From Misgurnus anguillicaudatus (taxonomy: Eukaryota > Chordata > Actinopteri > Cypriniformes > Cobitidae), in NCBI RefSeq assembly GCF_027580225.2, contig NC_073352.2, positions 31,242,001 to 31,306,000 on the forward strand: a stretch of 64,000 nt of DNA, given 5' to 3'. The notes below the pieces were generated by a model. The model made no database searches, was not told the DNA's origin, and saw only the letters and a list, made by a program, of their open reading frames with translations. Position numbers and translations under genes: made by a program. Below are positions 24,302 to 35,892 of the stretch, one piece after another. Numbering within the stretch: the stretch's first letter is position 1; each line of letters opens with the position of its first letter.

Positions 24302-24800
24302 TGATCTCACAAAGTTCCGTGGGATAGTCACTGATTTTTTTGCTAATTTTTACCGTGGCATTCTCACGGATCTCATCATATTTCTGTGGCCCTGCCACGG
24401 ACTTTCTTTTCCGTGGCATTCTCACAGATTGGTTACTCAACTGCTTTTTCTTATTTTCAAACCATTGTCGCTTCGGTTTAGGGTTAGATTTGGTGTTTGC
24501 GTTAGTATGTCACTTTAAGTTTTGGATTATACTATTTTTTCTGATGTATTCTTTTATATTTTCTAAACTTTAATCAATTGTCGCCTGGTGTTGGGTTGGG
24601 TTTGGGTAGGGATGTCATTTTATGTATCTAACCCTAAACCGAAGCGACAATGGTAAGAAAATAGGACAAATCAGTTGAGTTACCAATCCGTAAGAATGCC
24701 ACGGAAAAGAAAGTCCATGGCAGGGGCACAAAATATGTGGAGATTCGTGAGAATGCCATGGAAAAATTAGCAAAAAATTCTGTGACTATTCGTGAGATCA
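24302..24800. mobile_element. Fold-back element, copy E
   Basis: It starts TGATCTCAC and ends GTGAGATCA. The arms carry repeated CCGTGG words, including the direct repeat CCGTGGCATTCTCAC twice within the left arm. The core has CGCTTCGGTTTAGGGTTAGA and its inverse, plus GGTTTGGGTAGGGATGTCAT as in copy D. The arms do not match those of C, D or F. Confidence 0.85.
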
Positions 24801-24957
24801 GTTTGTAAAAGTATGTTAAAGTTACAAAGAAACTGAAGTAGCGATTGTCCTATTTTCCCCGTGGTTATGTATGTCCGAGTTAAACTGCTTTTGAAATAAA
24901 AAAGGTCTAGGGCTTGACTTAAATTTGTCCATCGAGAATTGATTGGACCGTTGGAAG

Positions 24958-26701
24958 TAAGGGTGTCATGATTTCGATTTTAAATCGAAATCGATCGAAA
25001 TTAAGTCACAGCTTCGAACTTCGAATTAAAAAATGGGATCATCGATGCTGCCACGCCCCCATTTCACGTCTGGTCGGCTTGCCAAGCGAGGAAAAAACTC
25101 TCAGAGATGCCTTTAAAAACATCTGTCCAGCAGAAAGCGATCATATTTTAAACACGAGGGATGTATTGCTACAACTCCTTGAAATGCATATCATAAACAG
25201 GATTACCAGTGATCTGACTTTGGACAGAGCGCAGCTCTCTGCACGTGCGCGATAGTGAGGGAGGCACAAAGATGCAGCGGGTTATATTTTAAACAAAAGG
25301 ATAGTTTGCCTCAGCTTGCATGAAACGCATAAAACTGAACAAATACATAAGAATTACTACTTTAGTTTATGTTCAGACTTCGGACAGATGCGAGAGCGCG
25401 TGCACGTGAGACAGAGAGAAGCGCAGCTGCTTATGATGCGCTGGATTTATTTCAGATGCTATGAGTCCAAGACACACGCATTAAGTCCATGTGCATTAAG
25501 TCCATGTTAGAGATGCGCGGATGGAGTATTATTTCATCCGCAACCGCATAACAAAACTCATCATCCGTCCACCATCCATCCGCACCAACGTTTCTGACCA
25601 GTTTTCAAAACCCCACCCGCCCGCCATCCGCTGACTGACAGCCGCGAGACTAGAAAGCTCTAGAATATCAGCAGTGAACTCCGTCTCCGATCGGCGCACA
25701 GGGACAAAAATAAATAGATAAATAGCCTAAATTAAACGCACAAATTACATAGCCTGCACTGGTGTCATCCTGATTTACCACTTTGTAAAACTTATTCCAG
25801 GCAACCCTTTTCTGACCTTCTATTTCCTTTGTTTTTAATTCTCATTTTTTGAGTTTGCCACGTACCTCCTTCGCCGGCGTTGATAAGAGCTGTGTCAAAA
25901 TGCATCCTCAATGAATGGATCCTTAACAGCCGAGGATGTCCCAAACAATTAAAAGCTTTATTAAATTAAAGTGTGTATTTATTAGAAAACTTTTTCTTGT
26001 CACTGTTTTAGTATTATAAGTTATGTTTTGTGTTAATATTATTCTGTTTATGTTGCGTATATTTCTAGGTTGATTATTTGATATGCTGTTGAATAGATTA
26101 ATCTACATCAATGTGTCATATGTTCTAAAATAAATTAATATTTTTCTGATTACATATTTATTTTAATAAGTCAGAAATGTCTCCGCTGTTTTCTGCTGAC
26201 AGGCGCGGTGGGCGCTACTGGGGGCGTGTGCAGCAGGTGACGCAAATTGTGGGTCCTCAGAAGGCTAGACCGTCTCATTTCAGTTCTCTTCTTGAATTTC
26301 AGTGGCTGCCACTATGAAAGGCAGAGAGGTCGCATGCTTAGAAGGACACAGCTAATAACAAGCAGTCGACCGAATTTAATTAAAATATTATTTTTCGTCA
26401 CGTCATCCGTCCGATCCATGTAACTGTAACTGCCAACCGCGCATAGTCATGTGTATGCAAGAAGGAATCCTCTCTCTACAAGCTCTCGCGTTAAGTGAAG
26501 CCCACAAACCCCCATTCGAGTTGTGCAATGTGCATGTTAATGTTAAAGTATTATAATAATAATAATAAATAATGGCATATCATTTTTGTCTAAATTATAT
26601 GCCATATAAAAAATATGTAAAAATTGAGAATCGGATCGAATCGTGACGTTAGAATCGAAAATGTAATCGAATCGAGGATTTGGACAATCGTGACACCCCT
26701 A
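24958..26701. mobile_element. hAT-type element, TSD gttggaag
   Basis: The ends are TAAGGGTGTCATGATT and (inverted) TAGGGGTGTCACGATT. The 8 bp gttggaag are perfect at 24950-24957 and 26702-26709. Subterminal sequence is rich in ATCGA words on both sides. No transposase frame survives. A second element is nested at about 25508-26445. Confidence 0.85.
25508..26445. mobile_element. Nested element with TAGAGATGCGCGG ends
   Basis: The left end TAGAGATGCGCGGATGGA and the right end, inverted as TATGCGCGGTTGGCAGTTA, define an insert. CATCCGTCC words recur at both subterminal sides. The 8-bp duplication is imperfect (gtccatgt and gtcatgtg). It is probably hAT-like. Confidence 0.55.
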
Positions 26702-26800
26702 GTTGGAAGTCGTGTCATGTTGCTATTTGCTAATCACTGCTACCTTTTCCCAGGCCCCACCCACCTGCCATACCACGTGACCGGAAGTAAAGAGAGATTA

Positions 26801-27455
26801 GTGCTGCGTCCGAAACCGCCTACTTCCATACTATATACCCTATTTTTTTGGTCTATAAGCCACGTTTTTTTTTTCATATCTTCGCTGGTGCTGCGTCTTA
26901 TAGTCAGGTGCGCCTTATAAGTCAATATGAATTAATTTTGACATTTATGAGGCAAGAGACAACATTATCGTCTACAGCCACGAGAGTCCGCTATATGCTG
27001 CTTCTGTATTTATGTAATTCAAATGATTCAGTGATGTGGAATGACGAGTATGCAAACTTCAACTTAGTTTGCTTGTTCGGTTAATTTAGCCTATTCAACC
27101 TTCCAGGTAAATTCTGTATGCTATGATTTATCGTTTAAATAACTGATAATATTACTTTAACCTACAGACATCTATTCAGCCTGCTGTTCTGTTTGCTATT
27201 GTTTAGTTGAATAACTTGCCTTTCCAGATTAAATGTCTGTTCTTCGGCTTGAATTTTGTGAAATAATTTTCTAAATAAACGCGATGTATAGTACTGTGAC
27301 TTCTTATATATGTTATTTCGTCTTAATGATGTGTTTTTGAATGATGGGGCTTATATTCTGGTGCGGCTTATAGTCCGGAAAATACGGTAGTAGGCTAAAA
27401 GCACTACTTCGCGTACTATATGTGGAAGTAGGCGGTTTCGAATTCGGACGCAGCC
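26801..27455. mobile_element. MITE with GCTGCGTCCGAAACCGCC ends, interrupted
   Basis: The ends GCTGCGTCCGAAACCGCC and (inverted) GCTGCGTCCGAATTCGAAACCGCC, each followed by TACTTCCA, bound the element. A mariner-like MITE is nested at 26836-27389. Confidence 0.75.
26836..27389. mobile_element. Nested TACCGTATTTTCCGGAC-type MITE
   Basis: The right end, inverted, reads TACCGTATTTTCCGGACTAT and the left reads TACCCTATTTTTTTGGTCTA. Both continue AAGCCRC. This end is widespread in fish genomes. TA lies at both ends. Confidence 0.7.
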
Positions 27456-27459
27456 ACTG

Positions 27460-28365
27460 CATAGAACGATCGGCGAGGTTTGCCACTTGCAGTCAAGGGA
27501 GGAGTTGAAGACAGGGCTAAGTCAAGTCGGACACCTGCTGCTTGCCGTAGTGACGTGTGCACAATGTATCCTTTTTTAAGTGAATGAAGTTAATAGATCA
27601 GTGGTTCCCAAATGTTTTCAGCGTGTGACCCCCCTTGTGTACGGTCCATTCCTTCGCGGCCCCCCCAAAGAAAATTTGTGACAAAAAACTGTTCTAAACT
27701 CAACATTTTAATAAAAAATTAAAAAAACATTAAATTATACAAAAAAGTAGTGCTTTTGGTTAGTAGCCTTATTTTTTTTTAGGTTTAATTACACAGAATG
27801 TCATAAAACTGGGGCCCCCCATTGCACCATCTCGCAGCCCCCCGGAGGCCCCGGCCCCCAGTTTGAAAACCACTGAATTAGATGGTGAATTTGAAAAAAT
27901 TTTTTTTTATAAAAGATCCTACCAAAAACCTTTTATACTGATTATTTTAGTTGCTATTTATACTATATGCACAAAAATAAAAGGAAACATAAGCCTAGAT
28001 TATTAAACACCCAATAGAGTTTTGTCTTTCGCTTCTTTTCATTAAATTTTTTTACATGGCACATATATTAAACATGAATTTAATGTTTATAAGTGGAACT
28101 GAGGGTTGAGTTAAACATGAACCGCACGCGATCGTTGTCATTAGTGAGGCGACCAATCACAAAGACCTGTTTCGTCATCAGAACTCGAAGCCGTCTACTC
28201 TCAAAATGCTCTTGCGGTACTTTGATACCATACATCACAGTCACATGCCTTTTATCGTCAGCTCAAGTTGGACAAAATTTCTAATCGGCATGCACTGCTT
28301 CAAGCCAGCCACTAATCGGTCTGCGCAGTGATGCATGAAGTCGAACACACCAATTATTTCGCGTT
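27460..28365. repeat. Composite repeat, inverted relative to 59622-60324
   Basis: 27465-27550 (ACGATCGGCGAGGTTTGCCA and onward) and 28100-28355 match 60195-60300 and 59622-59900 in reverse orientation. The 27.6-kb hAT MITE is present only in this copy. The outer left end of the repeat is missing here. Confidence 0.7.
27599..27875. mobile_element. hAT MITE, CAGTGGTTCCCAAA ends
   Basis: It begins CAGTGGTTCCCAAATG and ends CAGTTTGAAAACCACTG. These are classic hAT (Charlie-like) MITE ends. The flanks taatagat and aattagat agree at 6 of 8 bases. Confidence 0.85.
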
Positions 28366-29637
28366 TTTGATTAAAGATGAGGACACTTTTTTTTTAAATA
28401 ATGTAGCTCACAGATAAGTCATCCAAAGAAAATCCATTTCATTGTGACTTTACTAAAATTTCTTATAATATTTTTTTTAAATATACAAACATCATAAATA
28501 CAAGAGAATTTTAGAGATTTAAATTGTATCTTGTCCCTCTACAATTGGTATAGAATTGTGTTAGCAACACTAAGGTCATGGTTTTGATCCCAGGGAATAC
28601 ACTGAAAAAAAAACTTTTTTATAATTAAAAAACTCTATTACCACATGTGTTTTCATTTGTGCTAATCTAAATCTTTTATCTTTTTATAAAAATTTGTTCT
28701 TGACAATAACCTACTAGGAGCCACAATACTATATGAAGAATAAAACTTTAAGTATAAACACACACACACTTTTTCATACATATAAACTACAAAAAAAAAA
28801 AGGAATCTGTTAATATATCTGTATCATTTACAAATCTGAAATATGTATTTTTGTTCTTGTCTACCCAGTATCATCTTCAGGCCCTAAATGTTCTAATGGC
28901 AAACACTCAAAATGGGACGAAATGAGACGAACCATATTAACCCTGAAAATGTTTATATTGGGATTAAAACGACCCAGCATAGGTTAAAGTAAAAGCCCAA
29001 CGTGTTGGGTTCATCCCTTATTACCAAACGCTTGGTGGAAAATAACCCAGCATTTTTTTGTGTGTACTTGTATGTGTGTACTACTACAGACAGAGAGTGA
29101 GCAGTCTGCCGCTGTAAGCTCCCTCCACCAGAGGCCTGTGGTTTGTTGTCCTACACTATATGCTAATGGCATCATAATGTTATTTAGATCAATCAATCCT
29201 CTCGAGTCCTGCTGCATGACTGGAGCTGTACGGTAAGGTCAAGAGCAGCGGGAGGGTTGAATGTGCACAACATCGCTACAATGCTAAGCAGCCCCCAGGA
29301 GGAGCAGACTTTCTCACTTTGGCTCTCTTTTTATCTGTCTGTGTCTCTCACTCACCGTCTGCAACTTCTTCTGATTGGCCTTTGCTCCTCCGTCAAATCA
29401 GGAGTGATACGAGATCTCCTACAGGTCCTGCTGGGATCACAGTGACCAGTGACACGCTCGACCGGAGCAAGGCTCGCTGGGAGCTCGAGTGTGTTCCCAC
29501 CTCGTCGACGAATTACAGAAGCGTTTATTGTCTGTGTGAATCCAAAAAGTGTAGGAGTTTATATATGCATGAAAAGAGTTTTGTTACAGTATACATTTAT
29601 GAAGCAAAATCATGGGCGATATTGGTGAATTCCAGCC
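28366..29637. other. Mixed intergenic sequence with a low-repeat island
   Basis: A SINE-like scrap lies near 28540-28605 (GGTCATGGTTTTGATCCC) and a CCCAGCAT MITE end near 28970-29062. 29090-29470 is repeat-free and balanced in composition, a candidate regulatory element. No exon is supported. Confidence 0.35.
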
Positions 29638-30123
29638 CAGTCTCACGAAATTACGTACCTATAGGCACATATTTTTTTATTTTTCGTGATAAGCGTGAAA
29701 TCACGAAGTCACGAATTTCCGCAGTTTTTCATGATCATATCACGAATTTCTGTTTACGTGTCATTGTCACGTCTTGGTTACTCAACTGTTTTTCCTATTT
29801 TTTTACCATTGTTGCTTCGGTTTAGGGTTAGATCTACATAAAATGACGTCCTTACCCAAACCCAACTCTAACCCTAACGCCAGGCGAGTATGGTTTAAAA
29901 ATTTGGAAATATAAAAAATAAAACTGAAAATTGTGACATTGTGAAAAAGTGACATCCTAACACAAACACCAAATCTAAACCGAATAGGAAAAAGCAGTTG
30001 AGTAACCAATACATGATAATAACACGTAGACAGAAATTCGTGATACGATCACGAAAATAACGCGGAAATTAATCAAAAAAATACGTGCCAATAGGTATTT
30101 TATTTTTTTATTTTGTGAGACTG
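29638..30123. mobile_element. Fold-back element, copy F
   Basis: It starts CAGTCTCAC and ends GTGAGACTG, identical to copy D at both ends. The arms are built from TCACGAA words. The core (CGGTTTAGGGTTAGATCTAC and ACCCTAACGCCAGGCGA) is the inverse of that in E and D. Arms of about 150 bp pair with each other but not with the other copies. Confidence 0.85.
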
Positions 30124-30219
30124 GGTAGAAAATTCATATCTCACTTATTTTGGGATGAATGGTGTAATGAATGACATTATGCCAAATATTACATGACATT
30201 TTTAATAAACATACAATAC

Positions 30220-30633
30220 TGATTTTAACACCGTGAGCAGGACACCTGAGTTTACTTTAATATTTTCCATGTAAATTTTAATCTATCAAGAAAAATCATA
30301 TATATCGTTGGAAAGGTCTAAGAATGTCGTTTTTATACTTTAAAACATTTTTGCAGTAATAATAATGCAGTGACAGTAATTTATTAATTTGTGACAAGAG
30401 TATGCAGCAAACCATTGACACCTAGTGGCCATTATTGGTAAAACGTTAATAATTTGATGTATAAAATATATACTTTATTGCATTATTTTTATTTATTACA
30501 ATTTAAACTGCCAATTTTTTCTTTAATATTTTCACCTCCAGACACTTCTGTGAAAAACTTTAAAGTGTCTTCTTTAAAACAAGACCAAGATTTGCTTCTA
30601 GACCGAAAAATATATCAAAAAGGGCTGCGAAAG
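30220..30633. repeat. Second copy of the 7225-7732 repeat
   Basis: It shares TTGGAAAGGTCTAAGAATGT, GCAGTAATAATAATGCAGTG and TTTAAAGTGTCTTCTTTAAA with the 7.2-kb copy in the same orientation. The terminal TTAA motifs are eroded. Confidence 0.75.
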
Positions 30634-33007
30634 TAAGAAAGAAAGAAGCATTTTAATAAAAGTAAATGAGTTTGTAAGAACAAAGCATTTCCTCATCCAG
30701 AAGTCTCAACTTAGTTATGACTATGATTATTAAAACATGTCCAAGCTATCCAAGTGTTCATATAAATCTAAAATATAATGAGCAACTTGGTGATTCACAC
30801 ACAGTGTAATGACTCTCCTGATAAGAATGGATCTGTGTTATAATATCACAATCAATATTCATTAGGGACGAAATGTAAGCTAGCATCCTCTTAACATTAG
30901 CATAGTGTGATAAATAATTTGCATTAAAAAACAAACTTTTTTCGTACCAACTCCAATTTGTCTTGCGCATTAAAAGCCTCTGGTTTCTCACAAAATCACA
31001 CGGAGGAATTAATTTCGCAGTTGCTAATGGTGTTCGAATTACAGGCATTAATACACAACATGTAACATATGGACTTGGTCACTTAGACAGGTGTCAGCAA
31101 TTTACAACAGCTAGGCCCTATTTTTCATGCTCTGCAGGGCTGTAACCGGGACGGCGAGGAGATCGCTCTGTGTTTTGTAATGAAAGTGTAATGAGTCTGT
31201 ATGCGTAGATCATGCCGCGATGATACGGTTTTACAGAGGCGAGGTGCATGGCGAGATCCCGACTCCATCTTCCACTTATGAATCCAAACACAAGCACGCA
31301 AACACACACACACACACACTCACAAACCTCACTCTCAAAACACACAAAAACTCCATCGGGCTCCCCAGAGTCCCGTACGAGTTCTCAGTACTATCCCGTC
31401 TCCCTTGACAGTTCAGTTCACCAGGTGTTGTCTGCAACAGGCAATTAGTAGAATAGGTGTACCTGTCAATCACAGGGGCTGGAAGATTAGCTGCTTGCCC
31501 GTAATTAGCGGGTTAGAGGCTTCTTGGCCCAAAGGATAAAGGCTTTGCCAATAATGGGCCCTGGGGTATTAATTACTGAAGGTCGAAGCTGCAGTAAAGG
31601 CCAGGATCTTAGCAGTAGAGCACGTACGATGATTGTTTAAATTTCAAAAATAATACTGGTCTGACAGTTGTTAGTGTCCCGGGGGGTTGTGGGTACAAGG
31701 TAGCCGAGGTAATTAGTTTGAAGAGGAAAGGGCATGGTTGCAGGCGTGTTTGTGAAGAGCGCGGGAGGGTACGAGAGAAAGACGGTGAATGAGAGAGAAA
31801 AATGAAATAAGGCACGACGAAACCAAGGCATACGCATCACGTCTCAGCTGGCGTCATCGCCATGGCTACCGTCCCGCAGGGGTGTACACCTTAGTGCGTG
31901 CGGGTATAGGCGGACGGAATAAGGGGTCTTATTAAAGTCCTAAAGATGGACTGACAGATGCTGGGAGACTCGGAAAACAAAAGAAGGCGCTCACCTCGTG
32001 ACGGCGGCCGGCGAGTGGCAGATGCCAGGAAAAAACAGCGGCGAAGGGGTTCAGCCAGAGTTCATTCAGAGGAGAGGTGATGAAGTGGACCTGCCACCGG
32101 CTTACTGGGCCCTGGAGACCCCCGGGGCCGGCCTTGTTTCTGCCACCTCATAAGAGCATTAAAACCTAGAGATCGCCACGGCCGCATTTCACGGCCCTCC
32201 TGCGGTGGCCGGTGCAGATGGACGTACCCGTGTCAACGTTCCTTCTCACGCTCGCGTTCTCTGGGCCGTCGCCTACATGCTGTTCTAGATTAATGCGGCG
32301 GCCCGGTCCCGATAACGTGCGTCAGCGTAATTTATGAGGCCTCTAAGTGAAGACCCGAAAAGAACGGAGGGAAATCCCTGACCTGTCTCCAGATTTCAAT
32401 ATCCTACTCAGTCGCAATAGGACGCTGGCAGGAACCGCAAAGCTGTTATAGTAAGGACTGAGGTTGACTCTGTAATTCTGCCATCAGATTTACTCATCTC
32501 AGGACAGACTTCTAGTCTGGCAAACGAATGAGAAACTGATCGACGACGGAAAAAACTGAACAGGGATGGATTTTATTCACTTGTCAAAGAAAGCGGATAG
32601 CCTGTTTGGAGTTATCCAACATAAAAAATGCATTAAACCTGCCAAGGGTGGGGGAAGATGAACTTGTTGAGGCCGGTTCTTCATCCACAACTTGGTGTCA
32701 GGGAGCCCTAAAGTTCAGACTGAGAAACCTGAACACAAAGTCATGACCAGCAGAGGGCAGCGTAGCTTCCAGCAGGTCTCCAATAAATCTATGCTCATGT
32801 AAAACTCTGCACCTGTGAACGGCCACGGGGTCTGATCTGAGAGGAGCCGTCCGGTGCACAGTAAACATGTCACTGGGTCTGATCCTCGCAGCGCAGGTTT
32901 GTTCATACAATCAGACTGCAACCATAAATAAAGATGAGGCAGATCTTTCCAACAGGAGCCTGTCTTCTCCTCTCTGCTTTGCGACAAAATGAAACATTTG
33001 CAAAGAA
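30634..33007. other. Low-repeat region, candidate regulatory sequence
   Basis: Little transposon-like structure is seen. 31090-32400 has balanced composition and dense blocks such as GCCCGTAATTAGCGGGTTAG and GGCCCTGGGGTATTAATTAC. A CA run lies at 31303-31320. A 55-bp block at 32102-32156 recurs at 33278-33332. No exon is recognised, and short frames here overlap on both strands. Confidence 0.4.
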
Positions 33008-33147
33008 ATCATGTGTAGCTCAGTGATAGAGCACTGCGTTAGCAGCACAAAAGGTCATGGGTCTGAACCCAGAGAAAATACATACTGATAAACAATGCAT
33101 ACATTGTAAGTCACTTTGGAAATAAGTGTCTGCCAAATGCATAATAC
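33008..33147 (+). repeat. tRNA-derived SINE
   Basis: The head carries a box A region (GTGTAGCTCAGTGATAGAGC) and a box B region (GGTCATGGGTCTGAACCC). The tail, GTAAGTCACTTTGGAAATAA then TCTGCCAAATGCATAA, is a common fish SINE/LINE 3' end. It is about 140 bp and looks near complete. Confidence 0.8.
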
Positions 33148-33148
33148 A

Positions 33149-33240
33149 GTACTGTGCAAAAGTCTTATGCCACAATTAGATTTGGTGTTTTTGCAATGGT
33201 ATAGTGGTATAGTCTCTTTATTAGATCACAACCAGAAAAT
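33149..33240 (+). mobile_element. Tc1-like terminal fragment
   Basis: CAGTACTGTGCAAAAGTCTT is a frequent end of a fish Tc1-type MITE. No partner end was found downstream. The duplicated 55-bp block begins about 40 bp after it. Confidence 0.5.
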
Positions 33241-33339
33241 ACAGGAAATTTGTATGTAGGGGATAGGGAAATTTGTATTACTGGGCCCTGGAGACCCTCG
33301 GGGACGGCCTTCTTTCTGCCACCTCATAAGAGGGGGGTA

Positions 33340-35892
33340 CAAAGTAACGCTTTTTGGCTTTGGCTTCATCATTCAAAAAATATTAAGGTTAGATTAATAT
33401 TTTTTTACACAGTCAACACACATCTCTGCTACAAATACTTAATGTTTTTTTGTGGGACCCACCGTTACTGTACATCTAAACCGAAAGTGACAGGAGTGCA
33501 AACGTGACAACTTACCACATAGGTGGGGTTCATTGTAACAGACAGATTTAGTTTAAACACAAATAATTTAATATAATTTTGTCTATATACTAAAGGTGGA
33601 TATTGTTTCTATATCTGCCTATAATAGATATACACATTCATTCATCTATTCTTCATCTAACCATCCTTGTATTATGCATCTATGCAGATGAATAGATTTT
33701 TTTTAAAGAGATGCACAATTAAGACAAAAAAAATCATAATTGTCATTTATTTCCCCTTATATTGTATTAAAGTAATCATTTTGATGAATAGTATTTATAT
33801 TGATTTCATTATCATTGTATATCCCAGGTTTAATTGTAACACTTTGTGACAACTAACCCCGATGTGTAAAAATGTTTTAAACCTAAATTAAATCAAATCC
33901 TAATTTCTAATTCTAATCGAATGACTTCAAAAAAGATATCTTTAGTGCCAATTGTGTACATATTTCCTATATTTTCTGTTTGCATCTTAAAAAGAGTGAA
34001 AAATAAATATGGACGACATTGCTAAAACAACAAAGCTGGTGATTGTGGCTTTGTACAGTACTGTATGTAATTCTACAAAATTTTTAACAACTTCAGATCA
34101 TATTTTAATCTCATTTTACAGTATTATAATAAACTACATTTTTTTTATTTGTGTGCATAGTTTCTATATATGTGTGCATATCCTGGATAAGAAAATTCAC
34201 AGCACAGCTGAATAAAAAACATAAATCAACCAACTACTTTTATATATCACAAACTGTGATAAGAAAAATATGATTCTATAGTACTAGTTAAGCAAAACAT
34301 TACCTTACATCTTATATCTTCCCCTAATGTTCTCCATAGGGATCATCATAAAGCATCAGCGGGTGTTACCCATCATTCCCAGAAGTCCTGTGTGACAGAG
34401 ATTCAAGAAGAGTAAACAAAATGCTCTGCTGATCTCTCTGACACACGCTATTACACTGACACCTGTGCGTAACATGTGGAACTTAATGTCTTTTCATTTA
34501 CCATTTGCTTCCTCCTAAAAAAGGCATGATTGTGGGTGCCGTGCGCCTGGTGTAAAAGACGTCTGGGGAACGCCAGCTGTGGATTTACAGTCAGACAAGC
34601 AGTCGTCCAGAAATACACAGTAAAAGGCCGGCAATCTATAAGACGAAATCCCTCGATTTTTTTGCTTTTCTTTGATAACAGATTTGTACGGGGAAACAGA
34701 ACAGGTGTGATGTACGGGGACAAGAGGCATTGTTGCGGAGACTGAACTAATGTCCACATCTGCTGAGGTGCATATTGAAGCATGCATTTCATTTTGGACA
34801 TCAAACGCAATGTTTCTTTTCATTTAAGTTACTCGTTATTTAATAAAAAAAAAAATGAAATATTAAATGAAAGCTAGAAAAATTTACGTTGCATGCATTT
34901 GAAGAAGGCCATGCACAGGATGAGCTTTCCGCACCCTCTTTCATGGCAGCCGGTTGTCTAGGGAAGGCCCAACCCTTGACACATCCTAAAGCTCTGGTAT
35001 CCTATTAAGTCCTTCAATACATTGCAAGCCCACACTAATCGCTAGCAGAGACTTTTTTTCTTTTCCTTCAGCAGCCTACTGGTTTTTCGCATGCTGATTA
35101 CATTCCTACACCCTCTCTTGTTCCGAGGAAAATTTGGACCGGCGGATGTGCCTGACTCCTTCCCCCATGTTTCCCACTTTGATCCAGCACGACTCATATG
35201 TTTTCCCTAACTAAAAGGGATTTCATTTGTCTTTCCTCAATAAAGAAAAAGCCTCCGTTCACACTTTCGCCGTGTTTATTTTTCCTACGTTTCCAAAACC
35301 CGAGATGATTCGGAAACCGGCAATAGCCAAAAAGACATTAGAGATAATGAGGGGTAAACCTGGAGCTCTTCCACCTCAAATTTCGAGGTAACGCTGGAAA
35401 AAATCTGTGAAACTTAGTGAGATAGAGTGAAATGTCGTAAAAGTGCTAAATCTTTGTCTCTCCCCTACCGCCCATGCCGGGCTGGAAGGGACCCAGGGCC
35501 ATTAGTGGGCATCAGTTCTGGCTGGTGTTGGCTGGAGTTAATAGTGTGTCTCCAGTCCATCAGGTCAGTTTGCCGGGTGGCACAGGGCTAAGTTCTCCTC
35601 AGTGGCCCCTAACAGTTTATGGAGAGGCGTCTGCACTAAGCACAGCTCAAATGCGGTCCCGCTTTCTTCCGTCAGCCCACGGTTCCAGAATCCTTCCTGG
35701 ATCAATGACACAAAAGGACTCTCAGTTCTTGAATTTTCCAAAAACATACAAAGTGGAACTCGGTGATTAAAGAAGATCAACTAGTCTTTCCATTTAGTTT
35801 CAGAAACAGTATTACTTATACGGTACAGCAAATGAAAGCCTTGGCCATGGATTAATCTTATGTCCTTTTTTTATGTCCTGAATTTTAGATAA
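33340..35892. other. AT-rich then low-repeat intergenic sequence
   Basis: 33340-34330 is AT-rich without clear repeats. 34880-35770 is repeat-poor with balanced composition, a candidate conserved block. The minus and plus frames in it have no recognisable protein family. Confidence 0.35.

Noticed and set aside
29319..29825. 168-codon plus-strand frame
   Set aside because: Its second half runs into the arm of fold-back copy F, and the first half has no family resemblance.
31118..31473. Several overlapping 60-75-codon frames around a CA repeat
   Set aside because: They are low-complexity translations of CA/GT repeats and GC-rich non-coding sequence on both strands.
33008..33085. Apparent tRNA gene
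   Set aside because: Box A and box B are present, but stems do not pair and a SINE tail follows. Similar heads recur at 1848 and 38876.
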